From contig NZ_JARVRX010000021.1 of NCBI RefSeq assembly GCF_030209435.1, forward strand, positions 1-64,000: a stretch of 64,000 bases of DNA. Direction: 5' to 3'. A program made the translations under genes and the position numbers. The DNA is from Mycolicibacterium sp. lyk4-40-TYG-92 (GTDB taxonomy: Bacteria > Actinomycetota > Actinomycetes > Mycobacteriales > Mycobacteriaceae). Position 1 is the first letter of the stretch. The number at the start of each line of letters is the position of its first letter. This document shows, piece after piece, positions 16,541 through 25,027 of this stretch. The notes beneath the pieces were generated by a model. It searched no databases, was not told the DNA's origin, and was given only the letters and a program-made list of their open reading frames with translations.

Positions 16541-16565
16541 CTACCCAATCCGCGGCGGTGTAAAC
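16541..16565 (-). promoter_or_regulatory. SigF-type promoter upstream of the hemerythrin gene
   Basis: Read on the minus strand, GTTT (16565-16562), a 15-base spacer and GGGTAG match the SigF consensus. It is the third such site within 2 kb of the orphan sigma gene. Confidence 0.75.
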
Positions 16566-16583
16566 CCGCCAATCGCGCACGAA

Positions 16584-17843
16584 TCAATCCGGGGTGACGT
16601 CGGCGCTGCCCTCCTCGGGTGGCCAGTGGTGCCCCTGTGACGCTGCGCCCGGGTCGGCGAAGTCGCCGCGCGACAGTGGCACCCACTGCTCGCTGGCCGC
16701 GGCCTGCTCGGCGGGGAAATGTTCCAGATCGCCGAACGGCTGCGCGTCCCACATCGCGAACGTCAGTGGCGTCTGCAGCCAGCTGTAGAGCAGCAGATAC
16801 GTCGCCTCGAGCGAATCGAGATGCGTGCGTTCCCAGCCATGACTGCCGTCGAGCCCGAATCCCACGAGGGCTGCCCGAGTGGCGGCGCCGGCTTCGATGG
16901 CCGCCGCGACATCCGACCGGTAGTAGCGAAAGATGTCGCGGGCGTAGGTGATTCCCTTCTCCTGGGCCAGCTTGCACAACTTGCGGGTCAGGTAATAGTC
17001 GAACGGCCCGTGCATGTCGGCCATCGGGATGGTGACGCCGTGTTCGACGGACTGCTGGCCGGGCGCGCATACCGCGTTGTCCACCGACACCAGTTCGGCG
17101 ACGTCGGGCGGCAGGCCGTGACTGGCGCCGTGACCGACCTCCTCGGTGATCGTCACCATGAGTGTCGTCCGGTGCGGCAGCACGATGTTGTGCTCGGCGA
17201 TGACCTTGGCCAGCGTCAGCGCGATGGCCACGCCGGCCTTACCGTCGAGGTGCCGGGAGACGACGAAGCCGTCTTCCGTCAGCTCCGGGCTGGCGACCAG
17301 CGCGACGAAATCACCCACGTTCAGGCCCAGGCGCTCGAGGTCCGCGCGCGTCGACACGCTGCGGTCGACGCGGACCTCGACGTCGTCCCAACTGGTCGGC
17401 TGCGTATCGATCTCGTCGCCGAATGCATGCCCACTCGCCTTGAGCGGCATCACGGTTCCGGTGAAGAACCGGTCGTTGTCGTCGGGCAGGATGCGGACCC
17501 GCGCGCCGGTCGCGAAGCGCGCCGAGAAGGTGCCGACGGGCACAAGTGCCAGCCGGCCGTTGTCCTTGAGCTCGCGCACCATGCAGCCGATGGTGTCGGC
17601 ATGCACCACGATGGCGCGGTCGGTGGTCTGCGACCGGCCCGGCAGTTCGGCGATGAGTGCACCGCGCCGGGTCAGCGTGAACGGCACGCCGAGTTTGGTC
17701 AGGGTTTGGCCGATCAGTTGCATCACGGCATCGGTGCGACCCGAGGGGCTCGGCGTCTGCAACAGCGCCAGCAGGGTGTCGACCATCCAGCCCCGGTCGT
17801 CCGGCGACATCCGTACGTTCTCGGCATCGTCGGGCTCAGCCAT
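16584..17843 (-). CDS. M42-type peptidase of the NAGGN osmoprotectant system
   Basis: A 419-residue metallopeptidase-like protein with M42/M18 metal-site segments: HADTIGCMV, DGKAGVAIALTLAKV and TEEVGHGASHGLP. This subgroup is found beside N-acetylglutaminylglutamine amide (NAGGN) genes, where its role (turnover of the dipeptide or a regulatory cleavage) is not established. It is the third gene of the operon, 13 bp after the synthetase stop. The second of two adjacent ATGs (17843) is preferred because GGAG lies five bases before it; 17846 is the alternative. Confidence 0.88.
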   Translation of the reverse strand: MAEPDDAENVRMSPDDRGWMVDTLLALLQTPSPSGRTDAVMQLIGQTLTKLGVPFTLTRRGALIAELPGRSQTTDRAIVVHADTIGCMVRELKDNGRLALVPVGTFSARFATGARVRILPDDNDRFFTGTVMPLKASGHAFGDEIDTQPTSWDDVEVRVDRSVSTRADLERLGLNVGDFVALVASPELTEDGFVVSRHLDGKAGVAIALTLAKVIAEHNIVLPHRTTLMVTITEEVGHGASHGLPPDVAELVSVDNAVCAPGQQSVEHGVTIPMADMHGPFDYYLTRKLCKLAQEKGITYARDIFRYYRSDVAAAIEAGAATRAALVGFGLDGSHGWERTHLDSLEATYLLLYSWLQTPLTFAMWDAQPFGDLEHFPAEQAAASEQWVPLSRGDFADPGAASQGHHWPPEEGSADVTPD

Positions 17844-17856
17844 CATTTCTCCAATG

Positions 17857-19578
17857 TCAGTGCTGCTCGATCGGGTCGGGATGCCAGGCCCATGGCGTGG
17901 CTGCGGTGCGCGGGAACAGCAGATCGATGAACGCCTGCGCCGTCGGCCGCGGCTCGTGATTGGCCAGGCCCGGCCGTTCGTTGGCTTCGATGAACACGTA
18001 CTCCTCGCCGCTCACCGACGGCACGATCAGATCGATCCCGGTCACCGGAATCTCGATCGCCTCCGCCGCATCGACCGCAACTTTCGCCAGCACCGGGTTG
18101 AGTTCGTCGGTGACGTCATGGATGGTCCCACCGGTGTGCAGGTTCGCCGTGTGACGCACGATCAGGCGTTGGTTGGCGGGCAGGACGTCGTCGAGCTGCC
18201 AGCCCGCCTTGCGCACGGTGTCTTCGGTGACACTGTCCAACGGGATCACCGATTCCCCGTGCGTGGCCACCGACCGGCGCCGGCTCTGCGCCTCGATCAG
18301 CTGGCGGATGGTGTGGGTGCCGGTGCCGATCACCTCGGGTGGCCGGCGGATGGCCGCCGCGATCACCTTGCCGTCGATGACGACGATGCGCAAATCTTCA
18401 CCCTCGCAACGCTCTTCGATGAGGACGTCGGGGCAGTGCTGCATGGCGAGGCCGATGGCGCGGTTCAGATCATCGGGATTGGTGACTCCGACGGTGATGC
18501 CGGCGCCCTGTTCTCCCCGAGCCGGTTTGACGACGGCTGTCCCCACTTTCTCCAGGAACCGGCAGTCTTCGTCGGTGAAGGTCGCGGTGCAGCCCTCCGG
18601 CACCCGAATCCCTGCGGCCGCGACGACGGCGCGGGCGACGCGCTTGTCGTCACACCGGCTCATCGCCACCGCGCTGGTCAGTTCGGACAGCGATTCGCGG
18701 GTGACGATGCTGGTGCCGCCATGGGTGAGCCGCAGGTAGCCGCCCTGCGCGTCGAGCACGTCGACCGCTATGCCCCGCAGGATCGCCTCGTCGGCGATGA
18801 TCCGCGCGTACGGGTTCAGTTGTCCCAGTTGTTCTTCCGGCCTGACCGGGGCGAACAGCGGTTCGTTGATGGCGTTCTTGCGTTTGATCCCCAGTGCCGC
18901 GGGCACGCGCGTGAAGCCGATGCGCTCGTACAGCGCGATCGCGCCGTCGTTGTCGTGCAGTACCGACAGGTCCATCTGGGACCGTCCCCGGCGGACGAAT
19001 TCATCGATCAGCGAGCGCACCAGCAGGCCGCCGGTGCCGGGCCGGGTGACAGTCGGCTCGACCGCGAGGCACCACAGGCTGGAGCCGTTCTCCCGGTCCC
19101 CGAACAGCTGGCGGTGATCGATACCGGTGACCGTGCCGACCACCTGCCCGGTCTCGTCGTCCACGGCGACCAGGTAGACCACGTGCGGCGCCGTCTGACT
19201 GTTGGTCCACATGAGGTCGCTGTCGGCCGGCACCATGTGGCACCGCACGTAAATGTGGTTGATCGCGACGCAGTCCTCGATCGAATTCACTTGGCGGACC
19301 GACAATCCCGGGACATCGGGCGGCCGGTACTGCATTGGCTTCGTCAGGTCGAGCCGATAGGTGAAGCTCGGGTCGATGAAGAATTCGTGGGAGTGCAGCG
19401 CGACAAAGACGTGCGGGGCATCGAGATACATCCCGATGTCACGGCGGCCGCTGCCCTCCTCCCGCAGCGCCGTCCCGAACTCGTCGGGGTTATGGAACGT
19501 CTGGCCGAAAACCAGCCGGCCCCAACCCATGTCCTGTATGACACCCTCTGCCATGTCACTGTTCTGCGTTGTCGTCAT
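17857..19578 (-). CDS. N-acetylglutaminylglutamine synthetase (GNAT + ATP-grasp)
   Basis: A 573-residue two-domain enzyme. Residues 100-250 form a GNAT acetyltransferase (GTGGLLVRSLIDEFVRRGR is the acetyl-CoA loop; 'HDNDGAIALYERIGFTRVP' follows). The C-terminal half is an ATP-grasp ligase related to cyanophycin synthetase (VKPARGEQGAGITVGV; IEANERPGL near the end). It acetylates glutamine and joins it to a second glutamine, giving N-acetylglutaminylglutamine. The ATG at 19578 overlaps the upstream gene's stop as ATGA. A longer frame to 19635 would intrude further into that gene and is rejected. Confidence 0.92.
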   Translation of the reverse strand: MTTTQNSDMAEGVIQDMGWGRLVFGQTFHNPDEFGTALREEGSGRRDIGMYLDAPHVFVALHSHEFFIDPSFTYRLDLTKPMQYRPPDVPGLSVRQVNSIEDCVAINHIYVRCHMVPADSDLMWTNSQTAPHVVYLVAVDDETGQVVGTVTGIDHRQLFGDRENGSSLWCLAVEPTVTRPGTGGLLVRSLIDEFVRRGRSQMDLSVLHDNDGAIALYERIGFTRVPAALGIKRKNAINEPLFAPVRPEEQLGQLNPYARIIADEAILRGIAVDVLDAQGGYLRLTHGGTSIVTRESLSELTSAVAMSRCDDKRVARAVVAAAGIRVPEGCTATFTDEDCRFLEKVGTAVVKPARGEQGAGITVGVTNPDDLNRAIGLAMQHCPDVLIEERCEGEDLRIVVIDGKVIAAAIRRPPEVIGTGTHTIRQLIEAQSRRRSVATHGESVIPLDSVTEDTVRKAGWQLDDVLPANQRLIVRHTANLHTGGTIHDVTDELNPVLAKVAVDAAEAIEIPVTGIDLIVPSVSGEEYVFIEANERPGLANHEPRPTAQAFIDLLFPRTAATPWAWHPDPIEQH

Positions 19579-21377
19579 CGGGCTACTCCGTCGACGTGGG
19601 TGGCGAGCCAGAGTTCCAGCAATCCGATCTGCCACAACGGATTCCCCCGCAGTGGCGTGAGATTGCCGTTGGGGTCCTCGAGCACCCCGGCGACCGCGTC
19701 GGGGGCGAACAGACCACGGTCGAGTGCGGCCTGGCTGTGCAGCGCGTCGCGGACCAGGTCGAGGTAGGGGCCGGCGAGATGCTTGAGCGCGGGCACGGGG
19801 AAGTAGCCCTTGGGCCGATCGATGACGTCGGCCGGAATGACCTTGCGCGCAGCGTCTTTCAGGACACCTTTACCGTCCTGCGCGGTCTTGAGTTCCGGCG
19901 GACACGTCGCCGCGAGCTCGACGAGTTCGTGGTCGAGGAACGGCACGCGCCCCTCCAGACCCCAGGCCATCGTCATGTTGTCGACGCGTTTGACCGGGTC
20001 GTCGACGAGCATGACGGTGGTGTCGAGCCGCAGTGCCCGGTCGGTTGCGGTGGCGGCCCCGGGATGCGTGAAGTTCTGCAGCGCGAACGCGCCCGCGGAA
20101 TCGTGCTCGAGCCGCCATTGCGGCTGCAGTAGGCGGTTGACCGCGTCGTGACTGCGGTCGAAGAACGCTGCGCGGTACTGCTGCAGGGCGTCGGCCGGAT
20201 CGTTGTCGGCGGCCTTCGCCATCGGTGGGTACCAGTGATAGCCGGCGAAGATCTCGTCGGCGCCCTGGCCGGACTGCACGACCTTCACGTGCTGGCTGAC
20301 CTCTTGCGACAACAGATAGAACGCCACACAGTCGTGGCTCATCATGGGCTCGCTCATGGCTTCGATGGCACCCGAGAGCGCGGGCAGCATGCGCGACGAG
20401 TCGATCCGGATCTGGTGGTGGTCGGTATCGAAATGGCGGGCGATGATGTCCGAGTACTTGAACTCGTCGCCTTCCTCACCACCGGCGGATTCGAATCCGA
20501 TGGAGAAGGTGGCAAGGCCGTGCTGGCCGGCCTCGGCGAGCAGGCCGACGATCAAGCTGGAGTCCAGGCCACCGGACAGCAGACAGCCCACCGGCACGTC
20601 GGCCACCAGCCGACGTTCGACCGCGGTGCGCAATGCCGCCAGCACCGCGTCCCGCCAGTCGTTCTCGGTCCAGTCGGTCCGCTCGACCGACCGCTCGAAA
20701 ACCGGTTCCCAGTAGGTCGTTTCCGTGCGCTTGCCGTCGCGTTCGATGCGCATGACGGTGCCCGGCGGCAGTTTCTGGACGCCGCGCAGGATGGTACGCG
20801 GCGCGGGCACAACCGAATGGAAGCTCAGATAGTGTTGCAGTGCAACAGGATCGAGGTCGGTGTCGACGCCGCCCCCAGCGACCAGGGCCGGTAACGACGA
20901 CGCGAAGCGCAGTGCTCCCCCGGCGGCCTCACACCAATACAGGGGCTTGACCCCGAGGCGGTCGCGTGCGAGCAGCACCCGGCCCGACTCGATCTCCGCG
21001 ACCGCGAAGGCGAACATCCCGTACAGGTGCTCGACGACGCGCTCGCCCCACTCCTGGTATCCCTTCAGCACCACCTCGGTGTCGCTGTGCGAGAAGAAGC
21101 GGTAGCCCTTGCTCGAAAGTTCTTGGCGCAGTTGAGGATAGTTGTAGATACACCCATTGAAGACGACGGTGAGGCCGAGTTCCGGATCGTGCATGGGTTG
21201 ATGTCCGTGACTGGACAGATCGATGATGGCCAGACGCCGGTGGCCCAACGCCACCCCGTCCCGCACCCACAATCCGCTACTGTCCGGGCCCCGCGGTGCC
21301 ATGCGGTCGGTCATGGCAGCAACCGCCGCCAGATCAGCACCACGGCCCCAGGCGATTTCGCCGGCAATGCCGCACAT
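19575..21377 (-). CDS. N-acetylglutaminylglutamine amidotransferase (asparagine synthetase-like)
   Basis: A 600-residue class II glutamine amidotransferase fused to an asparagine-synthetase ATP-pyrophosphatase domain. The start MCGIAGEIAWG places Cys2 as the N-terminal nucleophile, which fixes the start at 21377 despite open frame to 21455. The synthetase P-loop is LLSGGLDSSLIVGLL near 260. It converts N-acetylglutaminylglutamine to its C-terminal amide, NAGGN, a compatible solute described in Sinorhizobium and Pseudomonas. First gene of the operon; osmotic induction would be expected, but I see no recognisable operator in the upstream gap. Confidence 0.92.
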   Translation of the reverse strand: MCGIAGEIAWGRGADLAAVAAMTDRMAPRGPDSSGLWVRDGVALGHRRLAIIDLSSHGHQPMHDPELGLTVVFNGCIYNYPQLRQELSSKGYRFFSHSDTEVVLKGYQEWGERVVEHLYGMFAFAVAEIESGRVLLARDRLGVKPLYWCEAAGGALRFASSLPALVAGGGVDTDLDPVALQHYLSFHSVVPAPRTILRGVQKLPPGTVMRIERDGKRTETTYWEPVFERSVERTDWTENDWRDAVLAALRTAVERRLVADVPVGCLLSGGLDSSLIVGLLAEAGQHGLATFSIGFESAGGEEGDEFKYSDIIARHFDTDHHQIRIDSSRMLPALSGAIEAMSEPMMSHDCVAFYLLSQEVSQHVKVVQSGQGADEIFAGYHWYPPMAKAADNDPADALQQYRAAFFDRSHDAVNRLLQPQWRLEHDSAGAFALQNFTHPGAATATDRALRLDTTVMLVDDPVKRVDNMTMAWGLEGRVPFLDHELVELAATCPPELKTAQDGKGVLKDAARKVIPADVIDRPKGYFPVPALKHLAGPYLDLVRDALHSQAALDRGLFAPDAVAGVLEDPNGNLTPLRGNPLWQIGLLELWLATHVDGVAR

Positions 21378-21966
21378 GGTGGAAGTCAGCTCCCTTGGTG
21401 GACGTCTCCGGCTCCACCGTACCCGATGTTCACCGTAGACGTTCTGATGATTCAAATTTGTTCTGCTGCAATATATTTGCTCGCTGAGCTGTCAGCGACC
21501 CGATTGACGGCCACGAAAGTACCCGCTCCACAGACCGCGCTCCGCCAGCATCATCTGGAGTTTCCTGTTGATTTCCAATCGATTTCGTCACGCGGGGTCC
21601 GGTTAGCCGGCTACCGCCTTGCGCGGTAGCCGACTAACCTCGTCAAAATGTCTGTGCCACTACCCCATTGGACAGTGGTATGACGCGCGGACCACGCACA
21701 AGGCGCCCGCTGCCGTCGGCGCCTCGACACCGATCGCCGCGACACGTCGAATCGACCGTATTGAGTTGTCGCTCGCGTCCGTCAAGGACTGCTCCCCTCC
21801 ATGGCTTCGCTCGATCAGCTCAGGGCAGGCGCTGCCCTTGGCAGTTCACGTACCCGCTGCTGGACGGACGAAACCTCGAACCGCAAAATTCGCCCGAATC
21901 GCGGGCACCCGGTCGGGTTGGCCTACGTGACCATCTGGACGCTGGGCGGCCTGTCCCGCCCGCAGG
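21378..21966. other. 589-bp intergenic region, leader of the NAGGN operon
   Basis: This gap separates the NAGGN operon start from the stop of the NarL-type regulator gene. Its first part (21440-21600) is notably AT-richer and probably holds the operon promoter. A long hairpin lies at 21601-21639 and a smaller perfect one (AGGGCAG/CTGCCCT, three-base loop) at 21822-21838. Short open frames here have no protein-like composition and no ribosome site. Confidence 0.5.
21601..21639. repeat. 16-bp inverted repeat (hairpin) with 7-base loop
   Basis: GGTTAGCCGGCTACCG (21601-21616) pairs with CGGTAGCCGACTAACC (21624-21639) with a single mismatch across a seven-base loop. No U-tract follows. It could be a terminator, a DNA-protein site or a mobile-element footprint; only one copy was noticed in this window. 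Confidence 0.7.
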
Positions 21967-22638
21967 TCAGCGCGAATCCAGGAAGGTGATGACCGCCAGC
22001 ACCCGGCGGTGATCTTCACCGGTGTCAGGCAGGTTCAGCTTGCTGAGAATGCTGCGCACGTGCTTCTCGACGGTGCCTTCGGTCACCCAGAGCTGATGTG
22101 CGATACCGGCGTTCGACCGGCCCTCCGCCATCAGGGCCAGCACCTCGTGCTCGCGTTCGGTCAACACCGCCAGTGGGTCCTCCCGGCGCTGGGCCGCGAA
22201 CAGTTCCTGTACGAGGGCCGGGTCGACCACCGCCGCGCCGCCAGTGATGCGGTGCAGCGTGTCGAGGAAATCGGTCACGTCGATGACGCGGCTCTTGAGC
22301 AGGTAGCCGATGCGCTGACCGCCGCTGAGCAGTTCCATCGCATGTTCGACGTCGACGTGCGCCGACAGCACCAGGATGGCGACGTTCGGCAACTCGCCGC
22401 GGATCACCTTGGCGGCGTCCAGGCCCTCGGTCGTGTGCGTCGGCGGCATCCGGATATCGGTAACCACCAGGTCGGGGGTCGTCTCCCGGACCAGGCTCAG
22501 CAGCTCGCCGCTGTCGCCGGCCCGCCCGACGACGGTGAAACCCGCGCCGGTCAGCAGGCTCGCCACACCTTCCCGAAGCAGCACGTCGTCGTCGGCGACG
22601 ACGACACGCGTCCCTTCCCGGGCACCAACTGCGTCCAC
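21967..22638 (-). CDS. NarL/FixJ-type response regulator (LuxR HTH)
   Basis: A 223-residue regulator. The receiver domain has the acidic pair in VVVADDDVLLREG, phospho-acceptor Asp61 in VVTDIRMPP, and Lys in YLLKSRV. The C-terminal LuxR helix-turn-helix is LTEREHEVLALMAEGRSNAGIA followed by 'TVEKHVRSILSKL'. It activates or represses genes when phosphorylated. No kinase is directly adjacent; the nearest is the histidine kinase at 23478. A 14-bp GC-rich palindrome about 160 bp upstream is a candidate autoregulatory site. Confidence 0.92.
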   Translation of the reverse strand: MDAVGAREGTRVVVADDDVLLREGVASLLTGAGFTVVGRAGDSGELLSLVRETTPDLVVTDIRMPPTHTTEGLDAAKVIRGELPNVAILVLSAHVDVEHAMELLSGGQRIGYLLKSRVIDVTDFLDTLHRITGGAAVVDPALVQELFAAQRREDPLAVLTEREHEVLALMAEGRSNAGIAHQLWVTEGTVEKHVRSILSKLNLPDTGEDHRRVLAVITFLDSR

Positions 22639-22797
22639 GTATGTCCTGTTCGTCTCGACTCCGGCGGCCGTGCCGTCAAACGCCGGACGGGCCGCTCATT
22701 GCGTTCATCTTGCCTGGCCACCGTCCGGTGTCGCTCGCCGTCCTGTGAATCAGCCCCCGACCCGCTGGCAAGGGCCCGGTATTGCAGCTAGCCCTAC

Positions 22798-22811
22798 CCC
22801 CCAATTGGGGG
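22798..22811. promoter_or_regulatory. Palindrome CCCCCAATTGGGGG, candidate regulator site
   Basis: A perfect 14-bp palindrome between the leftward NarL-type regulator and the rightward small secreted protein gene. Its symmetry and divergent setting fit an operator, possibly of the neighbouring regulator. The rest of this 271-bp gap shows nothing else I can support. Confidence 0.45.
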
Positions 22812-22909
22812 CTGGCAGCGGCGACGCCGACGGCTTTCGGGAGCACTCTGAAGAACAGCCGGACACGGCCAACCGAAGACATCGGAACAACGAAAGCTGG
22901 TAGAGGACA

Positions 22910-23143
22910 ATGCACATCACCCGCACCCGGATCATCCCGCTGGCCGCGACCGCGGCGGCGGCCCTGGCCATCATCGCCGCCCCGACCGCGGCAGCCGCCA
23001 CCCTGCCCACCGGATCCTCCGTCACACAGAGCAACGGCAACGCCCAGATCGTGGCAACCCCGGGCCCGGCAGCCCAGGAAGCCGGCCAGCTGCAGCAGCC
23101 GTTCGGCGGCGACTACGGCTTCCTGCTGTTCCACAACCACTGA
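22910..23143 (+). CDS. Small secreted protein (77 aa)
   Basis: A 77-residue protein with a clear signal peptide: basic MHITRTR, a hydrophobic core and Ala-rich cleavage region near residue 30. The mature part of about 47 residues is Gln/Gly-rich with an aromatic end (GGDYGFLLFHNH) and no cysteines. I do not recognise a family. It is followed 58 bp later by a second tiny secreted protein, suggesting a pair. Confidence 0.65.
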   Translation: MHITRTRIIPLAATAAAALAIIAAPTAAAATLPTGSSVTQSNGNAQIVATPGPAAQEAGQLQQPFGGDYGFLLFHNH

Positions 23144-23201
23144 CCCCATCCCGACCCCCCGCCCACCCCACTGACCGACCGACCGAAAGCGAGCCCCGAT
23201 C

Positions 23202-23393
23202 ATGAAGAACCCCCTCAAGCGCATCACCGTCTGGCTGTCCATCGCCGCGGTCGGCGGGGCACTCGTGGTGGCACCCGTCGCCGCCGCAGACACCAACCCG
23301 ACCGTCCCTTACGGCACCGATACCTACAGCCAGTACCACAACGGCGAGCACCGCTCGGACGCGCCGGCGGGCCACGTCGACGAGTCGTTCTGA
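23202..23393 (+). CDS. Small secreted protein (63 aa)
   Basis: A 63-residue protein with signal peptide MKNPLKRITVWLSIAAVGGA and cleavage expected after VAAA near residue 29. The mature 34 residues are polar and acidic (DTYSQYHNGEHRSDAPAGH). A run of purines with GAAAGCGAG precedes the ATG. No family is recognised. It lies between another tiny secreted protein and a histidine kinase gene. Confidence 0.6.
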   Translation: MKNPLKRITVWLSIAAVGGALVVAPVAAADTNPTVPYGTDTYSQYHNGEHRSDAPAGHVDESF

Positions 23394-23477
23394 CGCTTCG
23401 CCGCACTCGCCGCCGACACCGTCCTGACCACGGTTAGGGTCCTTGACTGAACCACGTGACCAGGCGGGAGGCGGCGG

Positions 23478-24527
23478 ATGAATCCGAGACGATGGAATCC
23501 GGCTGTGTCCACCCCGCCGTGGTACGTCGGGCTGCTGGTTGCCACCGGACTGATCGCTGCCGAGGTGGGGGTGGTGCGGCTACTGCGGGACCCGCCGCCG
23601 CACAGCACCTATGCCATCGTCTTCATGTTCGGGGTGTTGATCATGAGCGCGGGCTGGGGCCTGGGCCTGTCGCTGCTCACCACTGTCGCCAGTGCCGTCG
23701 CCTATCTGCAGATGCATCTGGACGGCGGCCCGCTCCTGCCGCTCAAACCGATCGACATTCTCACCCTGTCGGTGTTCCTGCCCATCGCCGGAATCGCGAA
23801 TGTCCTTGGCTGGCAACTGCGTAAGCGTGCCCGCGACGCGCACCAGGGCTGGCAGGAGGCCGACGCCGCGCGGGCCGAGCTCGTCGCGTCGCGCGCCCGC
23901 ATCGTCACCGCCGCCGACAATGCCCGCCGCGGCATCGAACGCGACCTGCACGACGGCGCCCAGCAGCGCCTCGTCACCCTCGCCCTCCAGGTGCGCACAC
24001 TCCAGATGGCGATTCCGGAGGACCCCGCCGAACTCCAGTCCCGCCTCGCCGGTATCGGCGACGGATTGCGCACCGCCAGCGACGAGCTGCGCGAGCTCGC
24101 GCACGGCGTTCATCCGGCGATCCTGTCCCGCGGTGGGCTGCGGCCGGCGCTGCGCGATCTGGGCAGGCGGGCCCCGCTGCCGGTCGACGTCCACGTCGAC
24201 GTTCCGGTGCGCCTACCGCAGGCTGTCGAGATCGCCGCGTACTACACCGTCGCGGAAGCGCTCACCAACGCCGCCAAGCACGCCCAGGCCTCCGCGGTGA
24301 CCGTGACCGTCGGTACCGACGCCACGTCGTTGCGCATCTCGGTCGCCGACGACGGTGTCGGCGGCGCGTCACTCGATGCCGGCAGTGGCTTGCTCGGCCT
24401 CGAGGACCGCGTGGCCGCTCTCGGCGGCACGCTCCGTGTATCGAGCACCGTCGGTGCCGGCACCACGCTGATTGCCGAGATGCCGCTGGCCGACGACACC
24501 CTCACCGCAGGCACAGATACCGGCTAG
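23478..24527 (+). CDS. Membrane sensor histidine kinase (HisKA_3 type)
   Basis: A 349-residue kinase with about four membrane segments in residues 10-115, a coiled linker, the dimerisation/phosphoacceptor box 'ARRGIERDLHDGAQQRLVTL' (His in RDLHDG) and a HATPase domain (EALTNAAKHAQASAV as N-box, VADDGVGG and GLLGLEDRVAALGG as G-boxes). This class normally signals to NarL-type regulators. Its immediate partner is a stand-alone receiver 41 bp downstream; the NarL-type regulator about 0.8 kb upstream is the likely DNA-binding output. The ligand is unknown; the membrane part has almost no outside loop. Confidence 0.92.
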   Translation: MNPRRWNPAVSTPPWYVGLLVATGLIAAEVGVVRLLRDPPPHSTYAIVFMFGVLIMSAGWGLGLSLLTTVASAVAYLQMHLDGGPLLPLKPIDILTLSVFLPIAGIANVLGWQLRKRARDAHQGWQEADAARAELVASRARIVTAADNARRGIERDLHDGAQQRLVTLALQVRTLQMAIPEDPAELQSRLAGIGDGLRTASDELRELAHGVHPAILSRGGLRPALRDLGRRAPLPVDVHVDVPVRLPQAVEIAAYYTVAEALTNAAKHAQASAVTVTVGTDATSLRISVADDGVGGASLDAGSGLLGLEDRVAALGGTLRVSSTVGAGTTLIAEMPLADDTLTAGTDTG

Positions 24528-24568
24528 CAGGAATGACCTGACAGCGTCATTGCGCGACAATGTAATAC

Positions 24569-24940
24569 ATGACGAACCGCGAGTCGTTGCGATGCGTCAT
24601 CGTCGACGACAACACCGAATACCTGACCGCTGCGACGGCGCTCCTGCAGCAGGGCGGCATCGATGTCGTCGGCACGGCGAAGTCGGTGGCCGATGGCATC
24701 CACGCCGTCGAACGCCTGCAACCGGACATCGCGCTGGTGGATGTGCACCTCGGCGAGGAAAGCGGTTTCGACCTCATTGAGCAGTTGGACGCCCACACCG
24801 GAACCGCCGGCGTCACCGCCATCCTCACCTCGACGTTCACCGAACTGCCCCTCACGGATCTGACCACCGCGGACTCGACTCCGCGATTTCTGCCGAAGCT
24901 CGATCTGTCGGGCGACGCGATCCGCGCGCTCATCGCCTGA
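24569..24940 (+). CDS. Stand-alone response-regulator receiver domain
   Basis: A 123-residue receiver without output domain: acidic pair in CVIVDDNTEY (13-14), phospho-acceptor Asp58 in IALVDVHLG, and a conserved Lys in RFLPKLDLS. It follows the histidine kinase by 41 bp and is probably its cotranscribed partner. Such single-domain regulators act as phosphate sinks, relay intermediates or protein-binding switches. No phosphotransfer protein is visible nearby. Confidence 0.9.
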   Translation: MTNRESLRCVIVDDNTEYLTAATALLQQGGIDVVGTAKSVADGIHAVERLQPDIALVDVHLGEESGFDLIEQLDAHTGTAGVTAILTSTFTELPLTDLTTADSTPRFLPKLDLSGDAIRALIA

Positions 24941-25027
24941 CGGGGCGCTACCCACTCGCCGCATGGCACGGGGTCGGACGCTGACTTATCATCAGCATCT
25001 GCGGCAACCTACCTAGGCGGCGACAAG

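Noticed and set aside
17146..19767. An 873-codon open frame antisense to the NAGGN synthetase and peptidase
   Set aside because: It spans two well-supported genes on the other strand and has no recognisable motif or ribosome site.
21619..22012. Short rightward frames after the NAGGN leader hairpin
   Set aside because: No ribosome site, arginine/proline-rich shadow composition, and partial overlap with the NarL-type regulator gene.
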